A stretch of 29,313 bases of DNA from Pelotomaculum sp. UBA4789. GTDB taxonomy: Bacteria > Bacillota > Desulfotomaculia > Desulfotomaculales > Pelotomaculaceae. The notes beneath the pieces were generated by a model. It worked only from the letters and a program-made list of their open reading frames with translations, was not told the DNA's origin and made no database searches. How positions within the stretch are numbered: the first letter of the stretch is position 1; every line of letters begins with the position of its first letter. The DNA lies in assembly GCA_002402945.1 (NCBI GenBank), contig DHGV01000052.1, positions 34,953-64,265 on the forward strand, in the 5' to 3' direction. The position numbers and the translations under genes are program-made. This document shows positions 1-7,477 of the stretch, one piece after another.

Positions 1-42
1 ATGTCCCCAAAATTATATGTCTCTTTTACGATTTATGCTGTT

Positions 43-1866
43 TTAAGCGGGCTGGGAGTTCTTCTGGCTTCTGGAGCGGGCATGCTTATTGAGCACTCTT
101 TTGCGCATGCGCAGGTTTTTCGGGGTGACCTCCAGCAGTTCATCCGTACCTATATACTCCAGGGATTCTTCAAGGCTGAACTGCCTTGGCTCCTCCAGGC
201 GCAGGGCGGTCTCGGAGGTGCTGGAACGCATGTTGGTCAGGTGTTTTTTCTTACAGACGTTAACCTCAAGGTCCTGTTCCCGGGAATGCTCGCCTACCAC
301 CATGCCTTCGTAAACACTGGCGCCGGGCGTGACAAAAAGTATGCCGCGGTCCTGCACGTTATGCAGCCCGTATTGGTTGGTCTCGCCTGATTCAAAAGCG
401 ATCAGCACACCCTGGTAACGCTCCCTGATATCACCTTTGTAAGGTTCGTAGCCCAGGAAAAGGTGGCTCATCACACCGTGGCCCCTGGTCTCGGAAAGCA
501 GCTGGGAGCGGAATCCAAGCAGCCCCCGGGCGGGTACCTTGAATTCCAGCCTGAGCTGGTCCGGGCCAAGTGGGTGCATGTTGGTCATTTCCCCTTTCCT
601 GGCCCCGATGATTTCCATTACCGTGCCCATCTTATCTTCCGGGATATCCACCATCAGGAGCTCGATCGGTTCCATCATTACGCCGGCTTCCCAGCGGAAG
701 ATAACCTCCGGTTTTGACACCTGCAGTTCAAAGCCTTCCCGGCGCATAGTCTCTATCAGGATCGACAGGTGCAGTTCACCTCTCCCGCAGACCTGGTAGA
801 CGTCCGGGCTGCCGGTTTCTTCAACCCGCAGGCTCATGTTTTTCTCCATTTCCTTAAACAGCCTGGCCCTGAGATGACGGGAGGTTAAATACCTGCCGTC
901 CTGGCCGGCGAAAGGGCTGTCATTGACCATGAAGGTCATCTTCAGGGTCGGTTCATCTACGGTGATGGGCGCCAGCTGTTCCGGCTGGTCCTTGCAGGCT
1001 ACCGTCTCGCCGATCTTAATATCCTCCAAACCGGAGAATGATACAATATCGCCGCAGACTGACTCAAGGACGGCCATCCTTTCCAGCCCTTCATACTTAT
1101 AGAGAGAGCCGATGCGCCCCTGGCGCAGTTTTCCATCGTGTTCTATCACATTGACCTGCTGGCCGGCGGTGATCCTGCCGCGTTTGACACAGCCTATACC
1201 CATGCGGCCCACGAAGTTATCATACTCGGTGTTGTTGATCAGCAGCTGAAGAGGGCCGTCCGCATCACCGGCCGGGGCTGGTATATACTTAATGATGGCA
1301 TCGAAGAGGGGCTTCATGTTCCGTCCCGGGACAGCGGGATCGGTAGTTGCCGTCCCTTCCTTGGCAGACGTGTAGATAATGGGAAAATCGAGCTGTTCGT
1401 CACTTACCTGCAAATCGATAAACAGATCCAGGACCTCGTCCGCAACCTCTGAAACGCGGGCGCCATCCCGGTCAACTTTATTAATCACCACAATGGCTTT
1501 TAAATTTAATTCCATGGCCTTACGCAGCACAAACCGGGTCTGTGGCATGGTGCTTTCAAAAGCGTCCACCAAAAGCAGGACGCCGTCAACCATTTTCAGC
1601 ACCCGTTCAACCTCACCGCCGAAATCTGAATGCCCGGGTGTGTCAACTATATTAATCTTCACACCTTTGTAATGCACCGAAGTATTTTTGGCCAGGATGG
1701 TGATGCCCCGTTCTCTCTCCAGTTCGTTGGAGTCCATTACCCTTTCTATCACCTGCTGGTTTTCCCTGAAAATACCGCTCTGCCTGAGCAGGGCGTCCAC
1801 CAGTGTGGTCTTGCCGTGATCAACATGGGCAATGATAGCAATATTTCTGAACATGTTTTCGGACAT
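43..1866 (-). CDS. typA: Translational GTPase TypA/BipA
   Basis: A 607-residue ribosome-associated GTPase of the TypA/BipA family, full length for the family. All G motifs are visible: the P-loop AHVDHGKT (13-20), switch RGIT (53-56), DTPGH (75-79), NKVD (129-132) and a TSAKEG motif near residue 166. The EF-G-like middle and the TypA-specific C-terminal domain follow (for example RGLLGFRSQLLSETRGHGVM). BipA proteins bind 70S ribosomes in the cytoplasm and help 50S assembly and growth under stress or cold. The ATG start is preceded by AGAAGGTG at a good distance and by a well-formed promoter at 1894-1922, so the gene is probably transcribed alone. The reading frame is intact and the identification is firm. 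Confidence 0.97.
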   Translation of the reverse strand: MSENMFRNIAIIAHVDHGKTTLVDALLRQSGIFRENQQVIERVMDSNELERERGITILAKNTSVHYKGVKINIVDTPGHSDFGGEVERVLKMVDGVLLLVDAFESTMPQTRFVLRKAMELNLKAIVVINKVDRDGARVSEVADEVLDLFIDLQVSDEQLDFPIIYTSAKEGTATTDPAVPGRNMKPLFDAIIKYIPAPAGDADGPLQLLINNTEYDNFVGRMGIGCVKRGRITAGQQVNVIEHDGKLRQGRIGSLYKYEGLERMAVLESVCGDIVSFSGLEDIKIGETVACKDQPEQLAPITVDEPTLKMTFMVNDSPFAGQDGRYLTSRHLRARLFKEMEKNMSLRVEETGSPDVYQVCGRGELHLSILIETMRREGFELQVSKPEVIFRWEAGVMMEPIELLMVDIPEDKMGTVMEIIGARKGEMTNMHPLGPDQLRLEFKVPARGLLGFRSQLLSETRGHGVMSHLFLGYEPYKGDIRERYQGVLIAFESGETNQYGLHNVQDRGILFVTPGASVYEGMVVGEHSREQDLEVNVCKKKHLTNMRSSTSETALRLEEPRQFSLEESLEYIGTDELLEVTPKNLRMRKRVLNKHARSRSQKNSQPA

Positions 1867-1893
1867 TTACAACACCTTCTTCCAAACCCTATA

Positions 1894-1922
1894 AGTATAC
1901 CAGATTTCAAGCCCGCTCACAA
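1894..1922 (-). promoter_or_regulatory. Predicted sigma-A promoter of typA
   Basis: Read on the minus strand, TTGTGA (1917-1922), a 17-base spacer and TATACT (1894-1899) form a sigma-A type promoter. The -10 is preceded by TGG, the extended -10 signature. It lies about 30 bases upstream of the typA start codon. Confidence 0.6.
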
Positions 1923-2010
1923 CCATAAAAGAAGGATGGTTATAAATGGTCAAAAAAAACCGGCTGCTGCCGGAGATATCTGATAATCAGGTTAATAAGC
2001 CTGCCGGCGT

Positions 2011-2211
2011 CTATTCACTGGCTCTGCTTAGAAAAGCGTATATGAATGAGGAGACCATAAACACCGGCAGTGACCAAAAGCCGAAGAGCGTTTCTGTTTT
2101 TCCTACGCTGCTGTGGTTGATGTAAACCCTGATAAAGAATGATACATAATAAACAGCCGTGGTGATCAGGATCATCAGGAATGCATATTTTAGAATTCTT
2201 ATAGTTTTCAC
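2011..2211 (-). CDS. Small two-helix membrane protein, unknown
   Basis: A 66-residue protein I do not recognise. The start is GTG, with AAAGGAAC a few bases upstream as ribosome site. Two hydrophobic stretches are visible, about residues 9-28 (YAFLMILITTAVYYVSFFI) and 43-62 (LFGFWSLPVFMVSSFIYAFL), joined by a short hydrophilic loop, so it is probably a two-pass inner-membrane protein. It lies 29 bases downstream of another small gene on the same strand, so the two may share a transcript. No function can be inferred. Confidence 0.6.
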   Translation of the reverse strand: MKTIRILKYAFLMILITTAVYYVSFFIRVYINHSSVGKTETLFGFWSLPVFMVSSFIYAFLSRASE

Positions 2212-2240
2212 TGGACCGTTCCTTTTTTAAAAAATCACAT

Positions 2241-2495
2241 TTATTTTGGCTTAAAAAAATGACCCGGGTTCTTTTTACGGTATTCTTTTTCTTCCTCTTC
2301 GGCCTTCTCCAGCCTGTCCAGGCCCACTATCAGGCTGCGCAGCATGTTGTCGCTGTAATACTCATCCAGCCAGGTCCTTACTTCACGCACATCGATGCTG
2401 TAGTGGTGCGCCAGGTTTTGCATGAGATTATCCTCAGCGGTGATGCGGTCGATCATTCTCTGCCGCAGTGAAATTATTTTGTTATTACCGGGCAT
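2241..2495 (-). CDS. Small hydrophilic helical protein, unknown
   Basis: An 84-residue charged protein, probably mostly alpha-helical, with an acidic run (EKAEEEEKEY) and a basic tail (RKKNPGHFFKPK). I chose the ATG at 2495 because GAGGTGG lies just upstream; the frame is also open to a GTG at 2504, which would add three residues but has a poorer ribosome site. The first half (ISLRQRMIDRITAEDNLMQNLAHHYSIDVREVRTWLDEYYSDN) could hold a short helix-turn-helix, but this is only a guess. A TATAAT lies about 30 bases upstream on the same strand, without a convincing -35. Likely co-transcribed with the membrane protein gene downstream. Confidence 0.6.
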   Translation of the reverse strand: MPGNNKIISLRQRMIDRITAEDNLMQNLAHHYSIDVREVRTWLDEYYSDNMLRSLIVGLDRLEKAEEEEKEYRKKNPGHFFKPK

Positions 2496-2631
2496 TTCAG
2501 CCACCTCACTTGTATACCCTATATATTATAAACCAGTTTCACACTTGCAGACCATAGTTCATTGAAATTAATATTGTACTGGGTTAAAAGAAAAAGGAGG
2601 CAAATTATTATATATAATAAATGACAGCATA

Positions 2632-2640
2632 TGGTATTAT
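2632..2640 (+). promoter_or_regulatory. Possible extended -10 promoter of the msr genes
   Basis: TGGTATTAT fits an extended -10 element (TG, one base, TATTAT) about 53 bases upstream of msrA. The expected -35 position is A/T-rich and shows no good hexamer, so support is weak. Confidence 0.3.
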
Positions 2641-2692
2641 AAAGGAAATATAAGTGAATAAATAGCCGTATTCTTCAAAAGGGGTGATGGTT

Positions 2693-3238
2693 GTGACAAG
2701 CCAAAATGAAGAGGGCCGTTTAGAGCTTGCGACTTTTGCCGGTGGCTGTTTCTGGTGCATGGTCGCGCCTTTCGAAGCAGCAAAAGGTGTGGTCAGGGTA
2801 CTGCCGGGATACACGGGCGGTCATAAAGAGAACCCGACATACCGGGAGGTCTGTGCGGAGAGGACCGGCCACTGCGAGGCAGTGCAGGTTAGCTTTGATC
2901 CAGCTGTAATATCATATGAAGAGCTGCTGGATATTTTCTGGCGGCAGTTTGACCCGACAGATGAGGGTGGCCAGTTTCACGACCGGGGTCCTTCCTACCG
3001 CAGCGCTGTTTTTTATCACGATGAAACACAAAGGGAAAAGGCGGAAATATCGAAGAAAGCTTTAAATGACAGCGGCAGGTTCAATAAGCCTGTTGTGACG
3101 GCTATTCTGCCTGCTGCCACTTTTTATCCCGCAGAAGAGTACCACCAAGATTATCATAAGAAGAATCCCGATTATTATAAACAGTACCGCCGGGGATCGG
3201 GGCGGGATGCCTTCATAGAAAAGCACTGGGGCAAATGA
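2693..3238 (+). CDS. msrA: Peptide methionine (S)-S-oxide reductase MsrA
   Basis: Reduces methionine-S-sulfoxide in proteins. The catalytic motif GGCFWC is at residues 17-22, with Cys19 as the nucleophile, and the conserved region DPTDEGGQFHDRGPSYRSA follows. I chose GTG at 2693 (181 residues) because AAGGGGTGAT ends just upstream; the frame is also open at GTG 2684 and ATG 2687, which lie inside that ribosome site. The DEGGQF and EEYHQDYHKKNP forms are typical of the MsrA half of MsrAB fusion proteins. There is no Cys near the C-terminus. msrB follows 40 bases later in another frame, and deleting one T at the stop codon would join the two (see findings). It belongs to an oxidant-defence group with msrB and fprA. 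Confidence 0.95.
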   Translation: MTSQNEEGRLELATFAGGCFWCMVAPFEAAKGVVRVLPGYTGGHKENPTYREVCAERTGHCEAVQVSFDPAVISYEELLDIFWRQFDPTDEGGQFHDRGPSYRSAVFYHDETQREKAEISKKALNDSGRFNKPVVTAILPAATFYPAEEYHQDYHKKNPDYYKQYRRGSGRDAFIEKHWGK

Positions 3239-3278
3239 GTCAGGGGAAAGGGGTGATGACAAACTGCCTAAGGAAAAA

Positions 3279-3680
3279 TTGACTGAGATGCAGTACCAGG
3301 TAACTCAAAAAAACGCCACAGAGCCGCCCTTCAAAAATGAATACTGGGATAATAAGCGGGAAGGCATTTACGTGGATGTTGTTTCCGGCACGCCGCTTTT
3401 CAGCTCAAAGGATAAATTTGACTCGGGCTGCGGCTGGCCAAGCTTTACCAGGCCCCTCAATTCCGGGGAAATAATTGAGAAAAAAGACTCAAGCCTTTTT
3501 ATGGTCCGTACCGAGGTCCGCAGTAAAACAGCTGATTCCCACCTGGGGCACGTTTTTAACGATGGCCCTGCGCCGACAGGTATGCGTTATTGCATAAACT
3601 CTGCTGCGCTGAGATTCATCCCGAAAGAAGACCTGGCAAAAGAAGGTTTCGGTGAACATGCCGTTCTGTTTGATAGTTAG
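3279..3680 (+). CDS. msrB: Peptide methionine (R)-S-oxide reductase MsrB
   Basis: Reduces methionine-R-sulfoxide, complementing MsrA. It has the MsrB signatures TEPPFKNEYWDNKREGIY, SGCGWPSF and HLGHVFNDGP, and the catalytic Cys in RYCINSAALRF near the C-terminus. The zinc-binding CxxC pairs found in many MsrB proteins are absent, as in the MsrAB fusion class. The start is unclear: TTG at 3279 has AAGGA five bases upstream, while CTG at 3264 follows a better ribosome site (AAGGGGTGAT). No ATG or GTG is in frame between the msrA stop and the MsrB domain. Upstream codons in this frame (GDDKLPKEKLTEM) read like the usual linker of a fused MsrAB. At 133 residues from TTG the domain is complete. 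Confidence 0.93.
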   Translation: MTEMQYQVTQKNATEPPFKNEYWDNKREGIYVDVVSGTPLFSSKDKFDSGCGWPSFTRPLNSGEIIEKKDSSLFMVRTEVRSKTADSHLGHVFNDGPAPTGMRYCINSAALRFIPKEDLAKEGFGEHAVLFDS

Positions 3681-3722
3681 CAGAGTAATGTTATCTCATC
3701 AAGATGAAGGGAGTAATCTAAA

Positions 3723-3887
3723 ATGATCACCAAAGCGGCAGCAGATGCTTTCGGGGAACCGTTCATGATGGCCCTGGAAAACCGGGGAGAACATGTGCCC
3801 AGGTACCTGATCCATGTCAAGAGCCAGTCCGAGCTGATCTCCCGTTTGCAGGATATTTTCGTGAGGCGCCGGCTGAGAAGCAATTAG
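3723..3887 (+). CDS. Small basic protein, unknown (54 aa)
   Basis: A 54-residue open frame starting with ATG behind GAAGGGAG, between msrB and fprA on the same strand. The protein begins MITKAAADAFGEPFMMALEN and ends in a basic tail (FVRRRLRSN); the middle, around HVPRYLIHVKSQSELISRLQ, looks amphipathic and helical. I do not recognise it. The good ribosome site, coding-like composition and tight position 42 bases after msrB support a real gene, perhaps part of the same oxidative-stress transcript. Confidence 0.55.
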   Translation: MITKAAADAFGEPFMMALENRGEHVPRYLIHVKSQSELISRLQDIFVRRRLRSN

Positions 3888-3993
3888 GCCGGGGCAATTA
3901 ATTATTTAATAAAATATTAAACTTTTAGAAAGCTTTAGTTAAGCTCCCTTCATTAAAATGTTATCAGGAAATAATTAAGGAGTTGGTAGTGTT

Positions 3994-5172
3994 ATGATCA
4001 AAATAAAAGATAATATTTACTGGGTAGGAGTTAAAGATTGGGAGCTGAAGCATTTTCACGGTGAAGAACTCTCGACACACCGGGGTTCGACCTATAACTC
4101 TTACCTAATCAAGGACAAAAAGACCGCGCTGGTAGACACGGTATGGACTCCTTTTCAAAGGGAGTTCATCGATCACCTGGAAAAAAATATCGGATTGGAA
4201 AATATCGATCTGGTTGTGGTCAACCATACAGAACAGGATCATTCCGGCAGCCTGCCGTACCTGATGGAGAAGATTCCCAATGCGCCGATATACTGCAGCA
4301 AGAACGGCGCGATGATGATCAAGAAGCATTACCACAGTGATTGGAACCTCAACATCGTCAAGACGGGTGACAGCTTTGACCTGGGAGACAACAAGCTGGT
4401 CTTTGTCGAGATGCCGATGCTGCACTGGCCTGACTCAATGGCCACCTATGTGGCAGGCGCCAATGTGCTGCTTTCCAACGACGCTTTCGGCCAGCACTAC
4501 GCGTCCCCGTACATGTTTAACGACCAGGTCGACCAGTGTGAGCTGTTCCAGGAAGCTATAAAATATTACGCCAACATCCTGACTCCCTTCAGCAAACTGG
4601 TTAAAGCCAAAATACAGGAGATAACTTCCCTGAACCTGCCCATAGATATGATTGCGCCGAGCCACGGCATCATCTGGCGGGACAATCCTATGCAGATCGT
4701 TGAAAAATATGACCAGTGGGCGAGCGGCTATAATGAGGGCAGTGTGATTGTGCTTTATGATTCAATGTGGGGCGCTACCAGGAAAATGGCGCTGGCCATA
4801 GCCAGGGGTATTACGAATAAGGGACTGGGGGTGAAAACCCTGAGCATGGGCAAAAACGACAAGAGCGATTTGGTAACGGAAATATTTAAATCAAAAGGCG
4901 TGGTTTTGGGGAGTTCCACTATCAACAACGGCGTCCTGGGGGATGTTGCAGCGATGCTGGATATAATCAAGGGCCTGAAGTTTAAAGGCAAAATCGGCGC
5001 TGCTTTCGGTTCATACGGCTGGAGCGGCGAGTCTGTTAAAATCATTGAAACCAAGCTGAAAGAAGCAGGAATTGAAATAATGGCTGAGGGCATCAAGGCG
5101 CAGTACAACCCGACTACTGAGGAAATCAAGGCCTGCGAGGTCTTTGGAGAAGCGTTTGCGGAAAAAGTTTAA
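3994..5172 (+). CDS. fprA: FprA-type flavodiiron protein (O2/NO reductase)
   Basis: A cytoplasmic flavodiiron protein of 392 residues, the usual size for the two-domain class. The N-terminal metallo-beta-lactamase-like domain carries the diiron ligands: HTEQDH (His78, Glu80, Asp82, His83), His144 in MLHWPDSM, Asp163 in SNDAFGQH and His224 in APSHGIIW. The C-terminal flavodoxin domain starts near residue 251, with the FMN phosphate loop YDSMWGATRKM. These enzymes reduce O2 to water or NO to N2O using electrons from rubredoxin or a similar donor; no rubredoxin gene is seen here. Start ATG with AAGGAG about 12 bases upstream. Grouped with msrA and msrB, it fits oxygen or nitrosative defence in an anaerobe. 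Confidence 0.96.
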   Translation: MIKIKDNIYWVGVKDWELKHFHGEELSTHRGSTYNSYLIKDKKTALVDTVWTPFQREFIDHLEKNIGLENIDLVVVNHTEQDHSGSLPYLMEKIPNAPIYCSKNGAMMIKKHYHSDWNLNIVKTGDSFDLGDNKLVFVEMPMLHWPDSMATYVAGANVLLSNDAFGQHYASPYMFNDQVDQCELFQEAIKYYANILTPFSKLVKAKIQEITSLNLPIDMIAPSHGIIWRDNPMQIVEKYDQWASGYNEGSVIVLYDSMWGATRKMALAIARGITNKGLGVKTLSMGKNDKSDLVTEIFKSKGVVLGSSTINNGVLGDVAAMLDIIKGLKFKGKIGAAFGSYGWSGESVKIIETKLKEAGIEIMAEGIKAQYNPTTEEIKACEVFGEAFAEKV

Positions 5173-5277
5173 GCATTTAAAGAATACAATGGAATTCCGG
5201 GGCTTGTCGGTATTTGAAGCGGTGGGCCTCGTTTGGATATTTTGAGGCTATTTGAGGTTGCTGATTTTCTGGTGTGC

Positions 5278-5300
5278 TTAAGTGGTAACCAGGCACTTAA
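5278..5300 (+). promoter_or_regulatory. Hairpin just upstream of a ribosome binding site
   Basis: TTAAGTG (5278-5284) and CACTTAA (5294-5300) can form a 7-bp stem with a 9-base loop, ending two bases before the AGGAGG ribosome site of the next gene. It could stabilise the messenger or affect ribosome access; it has no T-run, so it is not a terminator. Confidence 0.35.
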
Positions 5301-5314
5301 TAGGAGGCGGCTGC

Positions 5315-6508
5315 ATGTTTAATATTAAGCGTAAAGTGGTGAAAGTGGCTGTAATCGCACTGGTTGTTTTAGGTTTTGCCCTGCCGGCCGGGGCGATGGA
5401 ACAGATCACCGGGGATATGGTGAATGTGCCGCCGGGAATAATTACCGGACCGCTTTTTATATCAGGCAACTTCATTGTCGTAGATGCAGATGTAGACGGG
5501 GACGTGTTTGCAGCCGGTCAGGATATCACCATCAATGGTAATATCAATGGTGATCTGCTGGGAGCCGCCAGGTCAATCAGGGTCAATGGCAATATCAGCG
5601 GCAACGCCCGCTGCGCTATTTCCGACCTGGACATTAACGGTGAAATCGGCAAGAGCCTGACTGCGGCCGCTGCCCAGGTCAGGCTGAATGAAGATTCTGT
5701 GATTGGAGGTGACGCGCTGGTCTTTGCTGGTACGGCAACTTTTTCTGGCTTGCTGGGCCGTCAGGCGATGGGCTCCGCAGGAACAATACGCATCAATGGG
5801 CCTGTCGGGGGCAGCGCTTATTTCTGGAATGTCGATCAATTGTCAATCGGACAAGCAGCTTCTGTCAATGGTAATTTAACCTATGGCTCTCCAAACGAGG
5901 CTGAAATTTCTCCAAACGCTAAAATTACAGGGACAACAAAGTGGGATTTGATACAAAAACAGGCAGCTGAACCGCAGGTCCGCCATAAAGGATTTAACTG
6001 GCCGGGAGTGGTTTTCCGGTTTATTGCCGGTTTACTGGTGTGGGGTGTCCTGTTGCTGATTTTTCCACAGGTATGGGAAAAATTCAGTGAAAATATTTTA
6101 AACAAACCTGGTTCAGCGCTTGGCTGGGGTGTGTTGGCGCTTCTCGTGGCGCCGCTGGCTGCCCTGCTCCTGCTAATAACAGTGATCGGCATACCGCTGT
6201 CGATATTTCTGATCGTGGTTTACATGGTGCTGTTATGTGCTGCAAACATTATCGTCGGTGATGCTGGCGGTCGCTACCTGTCTAAAAGTTTCGGCTGGGA
6301 AGGCAGGGTGCACATCATCTGGCCCTTCATGATCTGCTATGCCGCACTGATCCTGTTGGGTAAAATCCCGGTTGCCGGCGCCTTTATCAGCCTGATCGTG
6401 GCGGCGCTGGCCTTGGGCGGTGTTGTCCTGGCCATCTACCGCGGCCGTCAGTATACGGCTGTGGCGCCGCCTGCGGCTCCAGCAGCGGCCTCACCCCCGG
6501 CACAATAA
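5315..6508 (+). CDS. Exported bactofilin-like polymer-forming protein with C-terminal membrane domain
   Basis: A 397-residue protein. ATG at 5315 is chosen because AGGAGG sits just upstream and a signal peptide follows immediately (basic start, hydrophobic core AVIALVVLGFALPAGA). Residues about 45-210 consist of short repeats such as DVDGDVFAAGQDITINGNIN and GNISGNA, typical of the bactofilin-like right-handed beta-helix. Then come hydrophobic segments near residues 230-252, 265-310 and 340-375 and a Pro/Ala-rich tail. Cytoplasmic bactofilins form filaments; this secreted and membrane-anchored form probably displays the beta-helix outside the membrane. The domain call is by pattern, the role is inferred, and no partner genes are adjacent. 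Confidence 0.8.
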   Translation: MFNIKRKVVKVAVIALVVLGFALPAGAMEQITGDMVNVPPGIITGPLFISGNFIVVDADVDGDVFAAGQDITINGNINGDLLGAARSIRVNGNISGNARCAISDLDINGEIGKSLTAAAAQVRLNEDSVIGGDALVFAGTATFSGLLGRQAMGSAGTIRINGPVGGSAYFWNVDQLSIGQAASVNGNLTYGSPNEAEISPNAKITGTTKWDLIQKQAAEPQVRHKGFNWPGVVFRFIAGLLVWGVLLLIFPQVWEKFSENILNKPGSALGWGVLALLVAPLAALLLLITVIGIPLSIFLIVVYMVLLCAANIIVGDAGGRYLSKSFGWEGRVHIIWPFMICYAALILLGKIPVAGAFISLIVAALALGGVVLAIYRGRQYTAVAPPAAPAAASPPAQ

Positions 6509-6559
6509 TGCGATCTTAATGGCAGCAGTAAATATCGTTAAGTAATATTGCAGCTGCGG

Positions 6560-6588
6560 TTGATTTTGCTTGGGTCAAAACCAATAAT
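6560..6588 (+). promoter_or_regulatory. Possible sigma-A promoter
   Basis: TTGATT (6560-6565), a 17-base spacer and AATAAT (6583-6588) resemble a sigma-A promoter 30 bases upstream of the following gene. Both hexamers match only partly. Confidence 0.35.
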
Positions 6589-6618
6589 GGTTGAAATTAT
6601 ATATTTGGAGTTGATGAA

Positions 6619-7059
6619 ATGATCGCACCGCCCGATGAGGAGGCATTGACAAATCAAAAAATCAAAGAGGACTGGCTCGCGGCCCTTGACGGCCTGGTAA
6701 AACAGCTGAAAGATTGGATCAGGCCGCACGGCGCATCTTGTCCCTGCTGCACGCCCGCTGCAGAGATTATCGAAACGACAGAGGAAATGGAAGAGGAGCA
6801 TATCGGCAAGTACAGCATGCCCGTGCTGTACTTAAAAGCGAAAAACGACCTGATCGAGCTGAAGCCTGCAGGAAGGTTCGCCATCGGGGCGATCGGGCGT
6901 GTGGATATGACCAACAACAAGCGCGGCTACGCTTTGCTTTACTCAAGTAAAAAAGGCTGGATTTGCATGGAGAACAGGCAACCGCTGACCAAGACCCTGT
7001 TTCTGGAGCTGCTCACCGACCTTTGCCAGAACCGCGCAGATCCATCCATACTGCATTAA
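6619..7059 (+). CDS. Unknown protein with CPCC motif (146 aa)
   Basis: A 146-residue soluble protein that I do not recognise. ATG start with GGAG about eight bases upstream. The first 40 residues are acidic and helical (LAALDGLVKQLKDWIRPHGA), followed by CPCC at residues 41-44 and then a mixed region ending in a helical tail (KTLFLELLTDLCQNRADP). The segment around LYLKAKNDLIELKPAGRFAI, VDMTNNKRGYALLYSSKKGW looks like a small beta-sheet domain. CPCC could bind a metal or be redox active, but only three cysteines are clustered. No close neighbour indicates its role. Repeats of the GGGGACGGTTCT family begin 15 bases after its stop. Confidence 0.7.
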   Translation: MIAPPDEEALTNQKIKEDWLAALDGLVKQLKDWIRPHGASCPCCTPAAEIIETTEEMEEEHIGKYSMPVLYLKAKNDLIELKPAGRFAIGAIGRVDMTNNKRGYALLYSSKKGWICMENRQPLTKTLFLELLTDLCQNRADPSILH

Positions 7060-7073
7060 CATAAAAAACAGCC

Positions 7074-7100
7074 AAGGGGACGGTTCTCGTAACGCATTTT
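7074..7100 (+). repeat. Dispersed repeat, GGGGACGGTTCT family, copy 1
   Basis: Contains AAGGGGACGGTTCTCGTAAC followed by GCATTTT. It is the first of two direct copies 41 bases apart, just downstream of the 146-residue gene. Confidence 0.75.
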
Positions 7101-7114
7101 AAAAGAAAACTGCC

Positions 7115-7140
7115 GGGGGGACGGTTCTTATGGCGCATTT
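7115..7140 (+). repeat. Dispersed repeat, GGGGACGGTTCT family, copy 2
   Basis: Contains GGGGGGACGGTTCTTATGGC followed by GCATTT, in the same orientation as copy 1. The shared part is GGGGACGGTTCT, then a variable few bases, then CGCATTT or a close match. Confidence 0.75.
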
Positions 7141-7212
7141 GACTGTGACCTTTTTCTGGGGAACCGGAGCCCTGGCAGATTTTAAGTAAATGAAAATGAT
7201 TTAGAAAAGCGT

Positions 7213-7431
7213 GTGATAGAATTGTCCAGCAGGACTGATCAAGCAAGCAGACCTGATAATCAGCGCCGGGACACCGGCTGCAGTAAAGATAATAACGACT
7301 GCCCGGAGTGCGGTTGCTTATTAGAAAGCAGCAGTCCTGTTGCAGGTGAAGATGTTTTTCCAGATGATGAATTTATCTGTCCAGCCTGTTGCTGCGGTGT
7401 CGTTATTGAATTAAAGGAAGACAGCGATTAA
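7213..7431 (+). CDS. Small Cys-rich, zinc-ribbon-like protein
   Basis: A 72-residue acidic protein with eight cysteines. Two knuckle-like groups, CPECGC (30-35) and CPACCC (56-61), are 20 residues apart, the arrangement of a zinc ribbon; Cys23 is extra. The start is uncertain: GTG at 7213 has only a weak upstream AGAAAAG, and TTG at 7222 is an alternative. It lies 46 bases before the cupin gene on the same strand. The cysteine spacing suggests metal binding rather than a chance frame, but I recognise no family. It may be a small regulator or a metal-handling protein. Confidence 0.55.
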   Translation: MIELSSRTDQASRPDNQRRDTGCSKDNNDCPECGCLLESSSPVAGEDVFPDDEFICPACCCGVVIELKEDSD

Positions 7432-7477
7432 ACTGGAGCTAATAATATCTACTTTCGGAAGGCGAGGGTAAAGCAAA

